DNA of 64,000 bases. It comes from Dermatophagoides farinae. Taxonomy: Eukaryota; Arthropoda; Arachnida; Sarcoptiformes; Pyroglyphidae. Where the stretch lies: assembly GCF_024713945.1 (NCBI RefSeq), contig NC_134685.1, positions 2,475,001 to 2,539,000 on the forward strand, given 5' to 3'. Shown piece after piece: positions 1 through 14,341 of this stretch (position 1 is its first letter; every line of letters starts with the position of its first letter). Below the pieces are notes generated by a model. That model did no database searches. It was not told the origin of the DNA and worked only from the letters and a program-made list of their open reading frames with translations. The translations under genes and the position numbers were made by a program.

Positions 1-2693
1 TATATAATAAAATGAATATTCATCAAATACGACAATTGGCACCGAATATACATTGGGAAAAATATTTCGATTCATTATTGGGCATAAAGATTACCGATCA
101 AGATGAAGTTATTGTAAATGTACCGAAATTCTTAACACAATTAGATGATTTATTACAAAGAACTGATAAAAAGTAAGTTTTTATCATTCCTGATTGTCAA
201 GTTAATTATTTCAAACTTTGTATAATCAACAGGCTTTTAGCTAATTACATGATGTGGCGTGTAGCATTACAATCACTACCAATGTTAGGCAAAAGATGGC
301 GTGAATTGTTACAAGAATTTAATACAGTTGTAACGGGACAAGCAAGAGAAGAACCTCGTTGGGAACAATGTATATCATCATTGACCAATTCATTGGGAAT
401 TTCATTATCATCACTTTATGTAAGACATCATTTCAAAGGAAATTCTAAAGAACGTGCTCTTGAAATGGTTGACTATATACATCGAGAATTTATGAAAATT
501 TTGGATCGTGTCGAATGGATGGATGATCAGACTAGACAACGTGCACGTGATAAAGCATTGGCCATTCGACCTTATATTGGATATCCAAATGAATTATTGA
601 ATAATACAGAGATTGAATCATTCTATAAAGGGGTATGTTTATAGTAGTCTTTTATGAAACACCAAATCAATTAATAATCATTCGGTTTTTATATAGCTCA
701 AATTTGTAAAAGATGATTATTTTAGCAATGTACAAACTTTACGTAAATGGTCAACAGATTTGGCATTTGGATATCTACGAAAATTGAACAAGAAGGGAGA
801 GTAAGTTATTCATTCATTTTGTAAATTATCAAACATTCAATAACGTTTTTTTTCGTCATTTTTTTTGGCTTAATTAGCTGGCGTAAACATGGAAAATCTG
901 CAGGTAAAATGATGAGTTAATTTTTTTTGGCTGTATGAAATTTACAATTTTTATTTCTATTTTTTTTTCATTCAGTTGTCAACGCATACTATAATATAAT
1001 CGAGAATAGTATTGAATTTCCTGCCGGAATTTTACAGGGCGCATTCTTTTCCAGTGATCGACCAAAGTAAGATTTTACTAGTCTTTGCTTTGATTCTAAC
1101 CGGATAGATATGAAGGTTGTTGGAACCAATCAACAATACTGGCATACACACATCGATGATGATCGTTAAAAGCAAGAAAAACTTTTTTTGTTTGAACGTA
1201 AAAAAATGAACATTTTTTTCCTTGTCCATATTGATACGCTATATACATTTTTAAAGGGAAAAAAATTTTTTTCTAATGGTCATCGATCATTTAACAAATC
1301 GATCGATTGATCTGGTTTGTCTGTCTGTCTGTCAGTCTGTCGATGTAGGAATCAGTATTTTGAATTTTTTTTAATTTTTAAAATTTTAACCATCACTTGG
1401 ATGATTCTTTTTTTCACTAAAAAAAATGTCTATAATTTCCTTTTCTAATTTTTTTTTCATCTTTATTATTACAGCTATCTGAATTTTGGTGCGATTGGTT
1501 TTGTCATTGGCCATGAAATTACACACGGTTTTGATGATAAAGGTAACTACTTTATGCGACCTTGTTCAAAATTCAAAACAATCGATAAAAAAAACAACAA
1601 TCATATGATCGATTGATTCGATTGTTCATTTTTTTTTTGGCTGGTCAAGTGACCACTACTGTTCCAATTCATTTTTTTCAATTTTTTTTCACTATAAATC
1701 TTGTTTTTTTTAATGAAAAAAAATTTTTATTTTACATCTCACTTTTTTTTCATAATAAAAATAGGTCGACAATTTGACAAGAATGGCAATAATGTGAATT
1801 GGTGGGAACCGGAAACGGATAAAAGTTTCAAAGAAAGAACGAAATGTATTATAGAACAATATGGTAATTATACGGTTCCGGAGAATGGTTTGAAGGTTAG
1901 TTTTTATTTTTATTTTTGTTTTGTTTTTTTTTTGAGTTTTACACATACACACAATTTGTACTCGAAAAATTTTTCAGGATTTTTTCGACCTTCAACTAAC
2001 TAGGACAATTCATAATTTTTTTTTTATTTACAATACTTACTATTATTATTATATTATCACGAAAAGTAATAATTTGAATGATTGCACACACGTTATAAAT
2101 AATACACGTGTTTTTTCCTTTCTCTTTCTTTTTCTCTATGTGACAATCACATCATAAAGGTAAATGGCGTCAATACACAAGGTGAAAATATTGCCGATAA
2201 TGGTGGCATTAAAGAAGCTTTCCGTGTAAGTATCAATAATTGAATTGAAACTTTTTTTCCCGATACGTTTTCCCAATAATTTGTCTGTCTGTGTGTGTGT
2301 ATTTGTAGATTGAAAATGAAATTTTTACCATTTCTTTTTTTCCCCATTTCTCTTTTATTTTATCAATTGATTGATTGAATGAATGAATTTGATGTTTATC
2401 GTTTATTTCATTATCATTAGGCATATCAAGAATATGTTAAAGATAATGGTGAAGAACCATCATTACCTGGATTGAAATATACACCTAAACAATTATTCTG
2501 GATATCGGCTGCAAATATTTGGTGTGGAAAATATCGTCCAGAAGTATTAAGACTTCGTTTACAGGCTGGTTCACATAGTCCAGCACAATTTCGTGTCATT
2601 GGTACTGTATCGAATTTGGAAGAATTTGGCGAAACATTTGGTTGTCCACCTGGTTCACCAATGCGTCCAGCGAAAAAATGTTCCGTTTGGTAA
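1..2693 (+). CDS. Neprilysin-like zinc metallopeptidase (M13), C-terminal part
   Basis: This is the 3' part of an M13 (neprilysin/endothelin-converting enzyme) gene; the 5' part lies left of the window. Exons by GT-AG and phase: 1-172, 233-632, 697-800, 878-903, 976-1066, 1475-1542, 1765-1895, 2160-2225, 2421-2693. They join in one frame of about 442 residues. M13 hallmarks are all present: the substrate-binding NAYY segment, zinc motif HEITH (about residues 277-281 of the visible part), third zinc ligand in ENIAD (339-343), an HSPxxFR segment and the family C-terminus CxxW (CSVW). The visible fragment opens with YNKM, a family block before the catalytic core. M13 enzymes are usually type II membrane ectoenzymes of 700-750 residues that cut small peptides; the anchor is not visible here. 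With all metal ligands intact it should be active. Whether it is nearer neprilysin or ECE cannot be settled from this part. Confidence 0.95.
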
Positions 2694-5600
2694 TATACCA
2701 TAACTACTATTAGAAATGGAGCTGGCGAAAATAGATATTCTCATGAAACAATCGACTAAATCAATTTTTCTTTGAAATATTCATTTCTATAAATTTTCAA
2801 TCCATTAACCACACACACCCACACACAAGACATTTATTATTGGTCAGTATTCATCATCATCATCGAATTTATTTGGACATTATTGGTAACCAATTATCAT
2901 AATCATCATCATAATGATTAGAGATATAGCTGAACATTTTTAATTATTTAGAAAATTTTGTCACTTATTCCCCATTACTTTTATCAATCATTATCATCAT
3001 CATCATTGGTTTCAATGCATTCATACATTACCATACAAACATCACATCCAGCACACACATGATTGATGTGTTATAAATTACATTTACGATTTTATCTATT
3101 ATCTTCCAATTGAATCAAGGTATATATATTATTATTATTATTATTGACCATCAATTTATTCATTCATTCACTCATTCATTTATATTATGGATTGGATCGA
3201 TCAATCGATTATATTTTGCTTTTTATTTTTATTTTGTTCACAAATTTGGTTTTGATCATTAACGCTAAATGCGAATAATAATTTTTTTTCCTCATAATGT
3301 CGTCATCATCATCACATACCCTCAACATACCCACAATTCTATTCTATAGATGAATTTTTGTTTTAATTTTTTTTTATCTTGGCCAAAATTTTCATTCATA
3401 AAAAAAAACAGAAAATGATTGACGGCTACCCATCCACTTTCTTTCTTTCTTTTTTTTTGCCCAATTTTTCCTGTTTCACTTCAATCGATTGCATTGAATT
3501 GATCCAAATTTTTTTCTGTTTTTTTTTCTCTCTCACACACACGCAGTTTTTTCAACACTTGACAAAACACACACACACACACATGGACAGCATTAGTAAA
3601 TCAATATAATCAAAGTACATTACCTGGCAAATTATTTGCCATTTTCTTTTCATTCCACACACACACACACACACAGAGAGAGAGATTACACAATCGTTCA
3701 AATAATGATTAAGATTATTTAACAGGCAAACCTTTTTATTGACTATTTCACACACCAATATTGATTGTTAAACATTAATTTTTTCATTTCATTATCATTT
3801 ATTTCATTTCACTATTATGTAATCATCATTATTATTATAATATAAATTGATTAATAATAATAGATTTTTTTTGGTACAAATTCATTAAAAAAAGTCCTTG
3901 TGAAACAACCTTGTGACCTCGAAAAAAATTTTTTTTTGTGACAAAATGGTTAACCCTTTCGATTATTTGTTAGAAACCTTGAACGCGCGTGAACAAAAAA
4001 CATTCAAAGGGTTGACAATAAAATAACCCTTACTTTTTTTTCTCTCTCTCGTTTAGTAAGTGAATTGGCCTTGACTATTTGTTGCATCCACATGATGATG
4101 AACTATGCCATAGATGTGGCCTTGGCATTTAGACCTTGATAATAGTTTTTTTTCTATTATTAGAAACAAACATTAGTATCAATGACCATCAATTTAAATG
4201 ATCGACCTAAAAACAAATTATTCAAATACTGAATAACCTTCACTATCAAACAAAAATGACCTTCATATAACCTTCGACGGCCTAGTTAGTCTTTTGAATG
4301 GCCTCGTTTGGCCTAACACACACGTGCATTCATGCATTATGATGGTATATTGAGTTCAAGGGCCATGGGTTATAACTACTACCAAATCATTTATAAGTAT
4401 TGACACATGACATGACCGTCAAACAAGTTTTTTTTTGGTATGGTGGTTGGTCGATAAAAATTACAAATTGGGCCAGACCATGTTGGTGATCATGGTCATA
4501 TCAAGGCCACGTGTTTTTAACAACATCAGAACAACAACAAAAAATTAACGTTATCTAATAAATTGACAAAAAAAGGTCAATGGTTCATGGACAATGAAAT
4601 AAACAACCAAAAAATCAATCACAGAGAAAAAGAAAAAAAACAAACGGGAAAAATTATCCAAAACGGGGAAAAAAATTGAACGAACCCGTTCCTTGAACCC
4701 TTGAAAATCTTTACGAAACAAATTTTTTTTTCTATTGACCGGTCATCATCAATGCAGAAGGGTCAATATCAAGGAAAATGGAAATTTAATTTAAATTTTC
4801 ACAACAAAAAACAAAAATCATACCATATGGCCGTCAACATCATCATCATCATCATTATTCATGATTCTCATGCGTCATTTTTTTTCTCTGCATTACTATA
4901 AATCATTCGATTATATTTATTTGAAATGCAAAAAAAAACGAATGATTTTTTTTTATGGTTTGGAATGCATCAAATCACGCAATAATAAATAACTTTTGTC
5001 ATATGATAAATGATGATGATCATGATGAACATCAATGATAATTATTGGACTTGATTGACAAAGTTTTTTTTTCATAATTCCATTTCATTTTGCATCAATC
5101 AATGATGGCCAATTGTTGATCATTCGATCAATCCGTTGATGATCGGCACTGATGATTAATCCAGTGCGAAAAAAAAATCATTCGATTATGAAAAAAAAAT
5201 CCGTTTTTGCCCGAATTTTTGGCTTCTTTTTTTTCTGTCAAATCAACAAATTTTTACTTAACATGAAATTTTAAACTCTAAACAAAAGTGGTGTGATAAT
5301 TCCAAAATGAAAACAAAAACAAAAACCTAAATCAACAACTACTACTACCACCATTTCTGATTTGTGTGTGTGTGTGTGTGTGTGAAAATCCGATTTTTTT
5401 CCGCATGTTGCCACAATAAAAAAAATCGAATGATTTGCTTTTTTTTGTAATCATCACCATTGCACGTGTTTTTGTACAAAAGAAAAAAAAATTTATCACC
5501 AATACACACACTGTGTGTATGCAAATGAAACAAATGAAACAATTGTATTATACCCTCTTTGGTGGTGGTGGTGGTGATGTTTTTTTTTCATCGTCTCTCT

Positions 5601-5981
5601 CTCTCGTCAACCATATGATTTTGTCATTTATTATTTTTCCTCCCTCATCCCCCACTCCAAGTTTTTTTTTTTGGTGGGGTGGGGGAGGAAAAAATGTGAG
5701 AGAAAATTTTTTTTCTCTCTTTCTCTTTTTTTTTATTACAAAATTATACAAAATATATAAATGAAACACACACACACACACACACAACCATTTTTTTTTG
5801 TATTATTGTTTCATGATATTATTCTCATTTTGTATGGTTTACCAGAAAAAAAAATATATCCACATCATCATCATCATCATCATCATCATCATAATTAGTA
5901 GTGGTAAATATTATCAATCTCGTTTTGTTTAATAATAATAACTTTATATTATTCTTTTGGTGTTTGTTTTCTGTTTTCATT

Positions 5982-6014
<33 letters not shown>

Positions 6015-6533
6015 GTTACATATTGCTATATCATCATCATTCATTCATTCATTCATTCAACTACTACTATAGTTTCTATATATCAAAAATTGTACTGTAC
6101 ATTTTTTTTTTATTTTTCCATTTTCTTTTCCTTTTTTTTCTCTGTATTCAAAATTAGACATTTTTTGGGTATATAAATCTTCATTTTGTTTCAATGTCTA
6201 ATCATCATACTCATTGAATGTTGTTGTAGTTGTTGTTGCAGTGATCATCATTCAATATTGAATTCATCATCATTGATTCTACACACACACACTTAATATA
6301 AGCAGAGACGAGAATTAACTCCCCTCAACAAGCTCTCTTTTTGTTTCTATTCGTTATCCGTTTTGGTTTTGGTTTTGGCTTGCTGTTGGCTTCTGGGTGT
6401 GAATTCATGACATTGCCACCATCATCATCACGATCATCATAACCTTAACCTAAAAAAAAACAGATTCCAGTTTGAAGAATTGTTAAAAAAAAAAAATTAA
6501 ACCAACCAGATATTTCTGAATTATTCATTCAAA
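2694..6533. other. Intergenic region with simple repeats and nuclear-receptor-like half sites
   Basis: No coding region is supported. The stretch holds many (CA)n/(GT)n tracts (for example near 3536-3585, 3656-3676, 5361-5383, 5762-5786, 5988-6012), (ATC)n runs and poly-A/T. The part 3900-4780 is less repetitive: it carries a TTAA-flanked palindrome (3950-4015), two CACGTG E-boxes (4321-4326, 4508-4513) and several AGGTCA-like half sites on both strands. A G-rich tract lies at 5673-5688. The last 250 bases before 6534 probably hold the promoter and 5' UTR of the MID1IP1-like gene; no TATA box could be assigned with confidence. Confidence 0.6.
3950..4015. mobile_element. Candidate piggyBac-like MITE remnant
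   Basis: A TTAA at 3950-3953 is followed at once by CCCTTTCGA; about 40 bases later the sequence TTCAAAGGGTTGA (4003-4015) closes the element as an imperfect inverted copy. TTAA target sites and termini that start with CCC are typical of piggyBac-type transposons and their non-autonomous derivatives. The right TTAA would be decayed to TTGA. The element is only about 66 bases and has no coding capacity, so chance similarity in AT-rich DNA is possible. Confidence 0.3.
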
Positions 6534-7526
6534 ATGTTGCCATTAATCAATGATGATGAGAATATTATTCATCAACATTCGCAACAACAACAACATCAAC
6601 AACAGCATTCATCATTAAATTCCAATAAATCGATGACCAAATTATTACAAATGAAAATGGCAACCACAACATCGGCCGATGCAGCAGCTACAGCAACGGC
6701 TACAATGGCTGCACATACTGATAATGGTGGTGCATTATTGATGAAACAAATGAGCATACAACAACATCAACAACATCAACAATTTCATACAAATAATCAT
6801 ATTATTGAAAATTTTATCGAATCAGTACGTGAAATGAACGATGTTGTATTGATACCATCGAAATTGATGGATTTAGAACCAAAACCATCATCATCAATAT
6901 CAAATAATAATTCGACAATATTAAATGATGATCTTTATTCATATTATCAGATGATAAATATAATCAAAAATGATCTCTTTGATACATCACATAGACAGCA
7001 ACAATATCCAATGATGAATGATTCAAATAATTTATTTAAAGTACCAAAACGAAAAATTTCACGTCATCAACAACACCAACAACAACAACAACAACAGCAA
7101 CAACAAAACCACAATTGTAATAATAATCATGGACATGGAATTGAACGTTCTTGTCATTCACGTAGTGTATCATCAACAAATTTGGCTTCAATGTATCATG
7201 GTAATGGTAATGGTAATGGTATCAATAATGAAACACGTATCAATTATCAAACACAATTATCACAAACATCCAGTAATAATGGTCATTCAAGTCCAGTATC
7301 AGCGTCATCATCAGATAATGGTATTGAAATGAATGATAATACAGCAACGATGATGATGATGATGAATTCAACAACAACAACAATGAATGAATGCCACAAT
7401 GCAAGACAATTGACAATACAATTTATACATCATTTACATTCATTATATTCAATATTGGAACATTTTACACAAGCTGCCGATATTATTACCGAACGTTATA
7501 CACAAGAATTTGAACAATCAATTTGA
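6534..7526 (+). CDS. MID1IP1/Spot14 (THRSP) family protein
   Basis: Intronless gene, 330 residues. Three blocks fit the Spot14/MID1-interacting protein family in the right order: an N-terminal helix block ending in MNDVVLIPSKLMDLEP (about residues 92-116), a middle block DDLYSYYQMINIIKNDLF (about 132-150) and a C-terminal block with FIHHLHSLYSILEHFTQAAD followed by ITERYTQEF (about 296-327). Vertebrate members are about 110-185 residues; the extra length here is low-complexity Gln, Asn, His, Ser and Ala sequence between blocks. The vertebrate proteins are cytosolic/nuclear helical dimers that promote acetyl-CoA carboxylase polymerisation and lipogenesis and bind microtubule-associated MID1; the same role here is inferred. 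The start is the first ATG in an open frame (context aaaATG). A polyadenylation signal AATAAA lies at 7730-7735. Known regulation by nuclear receptors and E-box factors in vertebrates makes the half-site cluster upstream worth noting. Confidence 0.82.
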   Translation: MLPLINDDENIIHQHSQQQQHQQQHSSLNSNKSMTKLLQMKMATTTSADAAATATATMAAHTDNGGALLMKQMSIQQHQQHQQFHTNNHIIENFIESVREMNDVVLIPSKLMDLEPKPSSSISNNNSTILNDDLYSYYQMINIIKNDLFDTSHRQQQYPMMNDSNNLFKVPKRKISRHQQHQQQQQQQQQQNHNCNNNHGHGIERSCHSRSVSSTNLASMYHGNGNGNGINNETRINYQTQLSQTSSNNGHSSPVSASSSDNGIEMNDNTATMMMMMNSTTTTMNECHNARQLTIQFIHHLHSLYSILEHFTQAADIITERYTQEFEQSI

Positions 7527-7729
7527 ATAGAATTTCAAATTTCAAACATATCTTATTCTTATATTATTATTTTATATTATTATAATTGTTAAATCAATTT
7601 TTTCTTATCAATCAATCAATTAATTAACATTTTCAAATTATCAATCAATTTTTTCCACCCGTTGATGATTTATATATAGTGTGATTTGAAATTGTAATCA
7701 ATGTACCGTTTTTTTTTAAACTTTTAATC

Positions 7730-7735
7730 AATAAA
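7730..7735 (+). terminator. Polyadenylation signal AATAAA of the MID1IP1-like gene
   Basis: A canonical AATAAA about 200 bases after the stop codon at 7526, in T-rich context, is the best candidate for 3' end formation of this gene. Confidence 0.5.
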
Positions 7736-7852
7736 ATTTTTATCAAATTTTATCCATGTTATCCAGTGGTTTGCAATGGTTTTCCTTTATCTGATCTTTT
7801 TTTTTTTTTGGTTGTTGTGTTTTTTTTCAAAAATAAACATCATTATTGGTCA

Positions 7853-7866
7853 CCACCAGATGGCGC
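7853..7866 (+). promoter_or_regulatory. CTCF-like motif
   Basis: CCACCAGATGGCGC fits the metazoan CTCF core (CCASYAGRKGGC) at every position and is GC-rich in a very AT-rich setting. It lies about 120 bases beyond the MID1IP1-like polyadenylation signal, a plausible boundary position. Binding is an inference. Confidence 0.4.
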
Positions 7867-10082
7867 ATGAGAATGGATAATTTTCTTCGAATTTGTGTTT
7901 GACAATGTGAACAGACATAAATACAGGAAAAAAAATTACAAGACAAAATTAAATCTATCTATCTATATCTATAAATGTAAGTGTTTTTAGAAATTTTTAA
8001 ATCGTTTTTACACGTTTTTGTTTCATTTTGATCAAGGTTACATCACAATAATATTAATCATGGATCATGGTCATTCATCCACCTGTGTGTGCATCTCAAT
8101 ATTGATGATCAATTTTTACAAATTAAGATCTGACCTCTCAAATAAACAAACGAGAGAACGTCGTGATTGTTATTACGTTAAAACGTGATCAACATTTGAC
8201 AACAACAACAACAAACAAATAAATCGATGCTGTTGACCTATTGTGAAATAATGATCTTTCACATTTTTGTGGAAATTTCAATCAAAAGATCAATGCATTT
8301 CGTTCATTCGTTATGGTGATTGATATTAACACGCCACCGCAATCGTTTATTTTTTTTTTTAACACGAATCGTAATCAGCCAAACGAAATCCTTGTTGCGT
8401 TTTTTTTCTTCTAATTTCCAATGAAAAAAAAGACACCACCAAATAAAAACATACTCTCGAGAATGCACTCATTCAATAATGTGATATATTAGTATCGTTG
8501 AATATTTGAGTACATACACACACACAAAAAAAAAATTGAAATCTAGAAAATAAAAACTCTCACTAACCACCTCCGCAAACAAACCGACAAAATTCTAGCT
8601 AATTTTTCAAATTCAAATTCAACAATGTAAATATCAAAATTACATCGAATGATGATGCTGATGATGATGATGATATCAGAATGGAACAAACATTTGAAAA
8701 TGCATGTTGTTGACCATATTGGACAAACATTTCATTACTGAGAAAAACCTTGAAATGCTGATAAACAAAACAAAATTGGTGATGGCCACGAATCGATCGA
8801 AATTTTTTTTTTTTGACAAAGAATATTCTTCTGTTGTTTTCAATTATTCCCTTCTTACCAAATACATGCATACATTTGTCAATTTTTTTTTATTATTTCA
8901 TTAATGATTCCATCACAAGAATTCACTGATTCCAAGAATTGACATTAGATATGAGAAAAAAAATAGCGTTAAAAATCTACATCTGGAAATATCCATTCAA
9001 TGTATACATATGATCATGATGATGATGATTTTCTTCAAATGAATAAATGCCTAATTAGTTGTTTATGTTATGACACATGATGATGATGATGTTTATTTGT
9101 TTTGTCAGTTGTCATCATTTTTGTATATAATTCACCGCTTTCTCTATCTCTCACACTATTCTACATTCACATTTGAGGTTCATTAATTTTTCCACATCAA
9201 TTGATGAAAATTTATTAATGGAATGGAGAATATTTAGCGGAAGAATATATATATTTTGACATTCAAGTTTGATAATAATAATAATAATAAATGATGATGA
9301 TATAACAAACAAATCAAGAATTTTTCAATTTTTTTTTCTCTCCAAATGGCCAGAATGTTTCTAGTAGTTTGATTTTCTGGCTCATTCATTCTATGGATGG
9401 AATTTTTGCTCCCCCTTTTTTTGTTTGTTTGTTTGGCTTAATCATCATTAAACTTTAATGTTTGATTTTTTTTTCGTTTGTATCATTTGTTTCAACTGGT
9501 AGTTTCCAAAATAATACACCGTTGTTGATGATTCCACTGTGTGTGTGTGTACAGTCACAACCATTATCAATGATAATATTTTTGGCAAACAGAATTCAAG
9601 TCATGTTGACACACATGCCTGGTTCGTTCGTTTGTTTCATGAGAATTTTTTTTTTCATCACTTTGTTTCAGATCATTTTCATTCGATTCATTTCATTCAT
9701 TCGAGTCGGTTCAATACGAAATTTTTTTTTTTGATTTTTTGATTTTTTGATTTTCCGATTTTCCGATTATTCGTCGGCTTCAATATTTTGATCAAACAAC
9801 AAACAACAACAACAACAAATGAATATGAAATTTACTTCCTTTTTTTCCTTGTCACGTTCATTATTCAATATCAATAACTGTGTTTTTTTTTGTGTGCGCG
9901 TGCATAATATAATGACGATTCTTCAAATTTCCAGTTTTTGGATTTTTCTCTCTCTCTCTCTCTCTCTATCTTTCGAAATTCTGATTCTGGGCTAGTTTTT
10001 TGGTTAAACGTTGTGAACAAATGTGTAACAAAAATGTTTAAAAATTCGTGAACCTCATCTCACATGTATACAGTATTTACAG

Positions 10083-10303
<221 letters not shown>

Positions 10304-13300
10304 TAAAAACCAGAAAAGAAAAGAAAAGAAAAACAACCCGATAATCCCAATATATTTTTTTTCCATTTTTACTTTCAATCAATTCATCACATGGTTTTTT
10401 TTTTGGCTCAACCAGTCACATTATATTTTGGCCAAAGTCAATTTTTGAATGAAAACGTGCGTATTTATTATTTTCTCAACTTCCTTTCTTATTATGTTTC
10501 CAGATTCCATTTTATGTACTATTGAATGTACACAAATTCAATTATTCGATTGTGTAACTGTCAAAATAGATTCTTTAGATATTTTTTTTCGATTTTCGAT
10601 GTTATTCAATGCTGAACAATGAAACAGAACAAGTGGTAGAGATGACATATCATCATTGCCAAAAAAAAAAAAGAAAAAAGAAAAACATCCTCGCCAGACA
10701 TGTTTGACATGACAAAACCAATGAATCAATGAATGGAATTGGATGATCTGGATCATCACAGAACAACAAAATCAAACAAAAACTATTTGATAATTAATTA
10801 TCACATTTTTTTTGTTTTGATTGTTTGATTTGAGATAAATGCGTCATGATGATTTTGAAATTCTAAACAATCTTTTCTTTTAGATTCTTTAGGTTTTTTT
10901 TTCATTTTTATTTTCCACCCTATAGGGAGAGAATCACATTCATTGACAAAATTCAAGTGCATTGACAATGAATGACTGACTGACTGACTGACTGACATCA
11001 CATGTAAATCGATGAAAAATGTTTTTCAATTTTAACTTTATTTTTGTTTCCCTTTCCCATTCCATCCATTTGTTTCTTTTTTGTCATTTTGAATTGTCAT
11101 TTGATTTTGTTTTGCTTTGATTTGAATGAAAAAATTCAGCAGCTAAAGGGGTCTCATGTCATGATTGTGATGTTTTTTCGTCTTAGACTACTGCCACCAG
11201 TCTTCTTTTTTTTTTGATAATTGATATGGGCAACCAGTCGATGTCAGACGGCAAAATAAATGACAAAATACGCCCATAATATATGTTCAAAATGTTGAAA
11301 TTTGATATCCATTCTCGTGTAGTTTCGTTTTGCTTCAATATATAAAAAAAATGATGTATTTTTCCAAAACTAAAAATTCTTGTTTTTTTCAAACACTAAA
11401 GTAATTTTTTTTTATCCGAGAAAATTCCGAGAAAACAAAAAAAAAATTAATCCTGGATCATCTGGGCAAAATTGGAAATTTTTCCCGCTAAATTCTGATC
11501 AAATACCATGTCATTGTGACAAATTAAACTACGACAAATCGAAAGCAAATCGACATGGTATAAAATTTCATTGATCTGTTGAAATGAATGATTCACAATG
11601 ATTCTGTCTGGTTAGTATTGTGTTTTGAATTCATTTCATGAAATTAATGGCCACTGAAACTCATGAATTGAATAATTGAAAATTTGAATTTAAAAAAAAA
11701 AATCTCTAGACACACACACAAAAAAATGAAGAAAAACCTGAAATGAAGATTTCAAATCATCATATCATGATCATTGCTCGTCACTCAAATGTTCAAACTA
11801 TCAAATGACAATCACACGATTCATACATGAATGATATTTGATTGATTGATTGAAAATGATGAACGTAAACGATTTGATGGCGGATCATGAACATATTGAA
11901 TGACAGATCGATAATTTTTGTATGTTTTTTTTCAAATGATAATCGATTATTAAGTTGTAGACAAATAAAAAAAAAAAAAATTTCTGGTTGAAGATTGAAA
12001 ACATTTTTTTTGTGTGATGAATTCACACACAATACCTTTTTGTTGTTGTTGTTGTTGTTTGCCATAATATCTTAATAGATCGATTTCTCGATTTTTCCAT
12101 TCTCATATACATTCAATTTTCAATATCGCACAATCGATCGATCAATCAATCAATCAACCAACAAAAAAAAAAAAAAAAATGCCACACTACCAGAATTTTC
12201 ATCATCTGGTATTATCTATAAACATTTCAAACTCAATGCCTTACCATCTAGTCCCAAAATGTTTATACCTGAATGATCAATAAACTAATCGATCGATCAA
12301 TTATATTTTATTAAACAATTAATATTATTTGATACAGTTATCAAATTAATGAATAATAAATTATCATAATATTCATATCTGTTACCTTAGTAGCGGACAT
12401 AATTCTACCTAAGAATACCTGCTACTGTTGCACTCATTTGGATTATTATTAATTTTTTTCAATCATCAAAAATTCTTCATTATTCTGTTGTTTCAAAGTG
12501 AATTCTTTCAATTCATTCATTTTTCAATGTCGAAACCAAAAAAAAAAAAAAAAAAAATAAGTGCAAATTTGAACCTTGATCTTTTTCCATCACATCAATT
12601 GTTACTTATCTTCACTCTCTCTCTCTTTTTTTTTTTTTTTTTTAGTTATTTCATTCAACAACAACAACGACGACGACGGCGAAAAAAAAATGAGTTCGCA
12701 CAAACGCAAACATTAAGTGCATCATGATTGCGTTATGATGATGATTATAATCATCATTATCGAACAAAACAAACTACATCATCATCATCATCATCATTAT
12801 CATCATCATTGATTTTTCATTTTTCTCTACTAAAACCAAACCAAACCAAACAAACAAACAAACATTCCGATATATACCGATACTGATTATTTCATTGTGA
12901 CATGGAATGATGACAGTGAACAAATTCCAAAAAAAAAGGAAAAAGAAAAGAAAAAATTAATAATCATCATTGCACGTAATAATCATAATCATCATAATCA
13001 TCATCATTCTTTATCGTCATGATTCTCTATTTTTGATAATGAATGTTTGTGTGTATGTGTGTGTGTGTGTGTGTAAGCGTTGATGATTGATAATTGTTAA
13101 TTTTTATTCTCATGAATTCTGATCTCAAATTATTATCATGTATAAAAAAAAAATCTTAACCAAATCTGAAAAACAGAATCTGTTTCAACAACCTACAATC
13201 ATCATCAATCATGATGGATTAACCTCAGAAAACAAATGATCATTAATTGCCATCATTATCAACAAAATGAAATGCGTCAGTAATCTTTTTTTTTTTTTTT

Positions 13301-14341
13301 TTTTTTGACTAATTTGATGATGAGATTGAAATTGATATAAACCTTAATAACGATGATGATGATGACGATGATAATGATAATAAAATAGACAAAAAAAAGC
13401 AAACCAATTGTGTTCTAATAGATGATGTTCAACAACAACCAAAAAAAAATTTTTTACAATGCTCACACATACAACATACACAATGATGATGATGATGATG
13501 ACAATGCATAAAATAACAAAATGAAATCAAAAACTCTCGACATTTTATTATTTGATCTACACACGCAGATATTATCTTCAATATAATCGTCATCATCATC
13601 ATCATCATCATCATCAATGAAACGAAATTCATCGAAAAAAAAAATCATTTTTTTTTGAGTGTAACTCGATCATAATCTAACTAGCTAACAATATATATAT
13701 ATCGAATCAAGAAAATCTTTTCTTTTGTTCGTTTTTTTTTATTTTAATTCCAAATTTAGAGATATCAAATCAAATCAAAACTTGATGATGGTTGAAAACA
13801 AAAACTATATATATATATATATATACCGTTATTTGTGAATGTTGTCTTGTGAAATCATTCGAATTTGTTGATTTTTTTTTGATCTTCAGAATTAATATTT
13901 TTTTATGTTTATTTATTTTGTTTGTTGATTTTTGATTACATGAATGGAGAAAAAAAATGGCGACATTAAACATCTACATCATCATCATCATCAAAAACAA
14001 CAACAACAACAATAACAACGGCGACAACAACAACAACAAAAACATCTTTAGTTCTCATTCTCAGTGATAATGATAATGAGAATGATGATGATGATCATGA
14101 TGATGATCTTTGGACTTGTTATTTTGTTGCGCCATATATTATTATTATTATTTTTTTTTGCCATGATAATTGATAAAATTTTTTTTTCTCTGGTAATTCA
14201 ATTTGATCATACGACTTGATCATGATGTGGATGATGATGATGATGATGATGACTTGAATCTCTCTGTGAATATGGGATGTGTGTGTCTGTGTATGCATAT
14301 TTGTCTTTGTGTATCTTGATCATATTAATTTTTTCATCATT

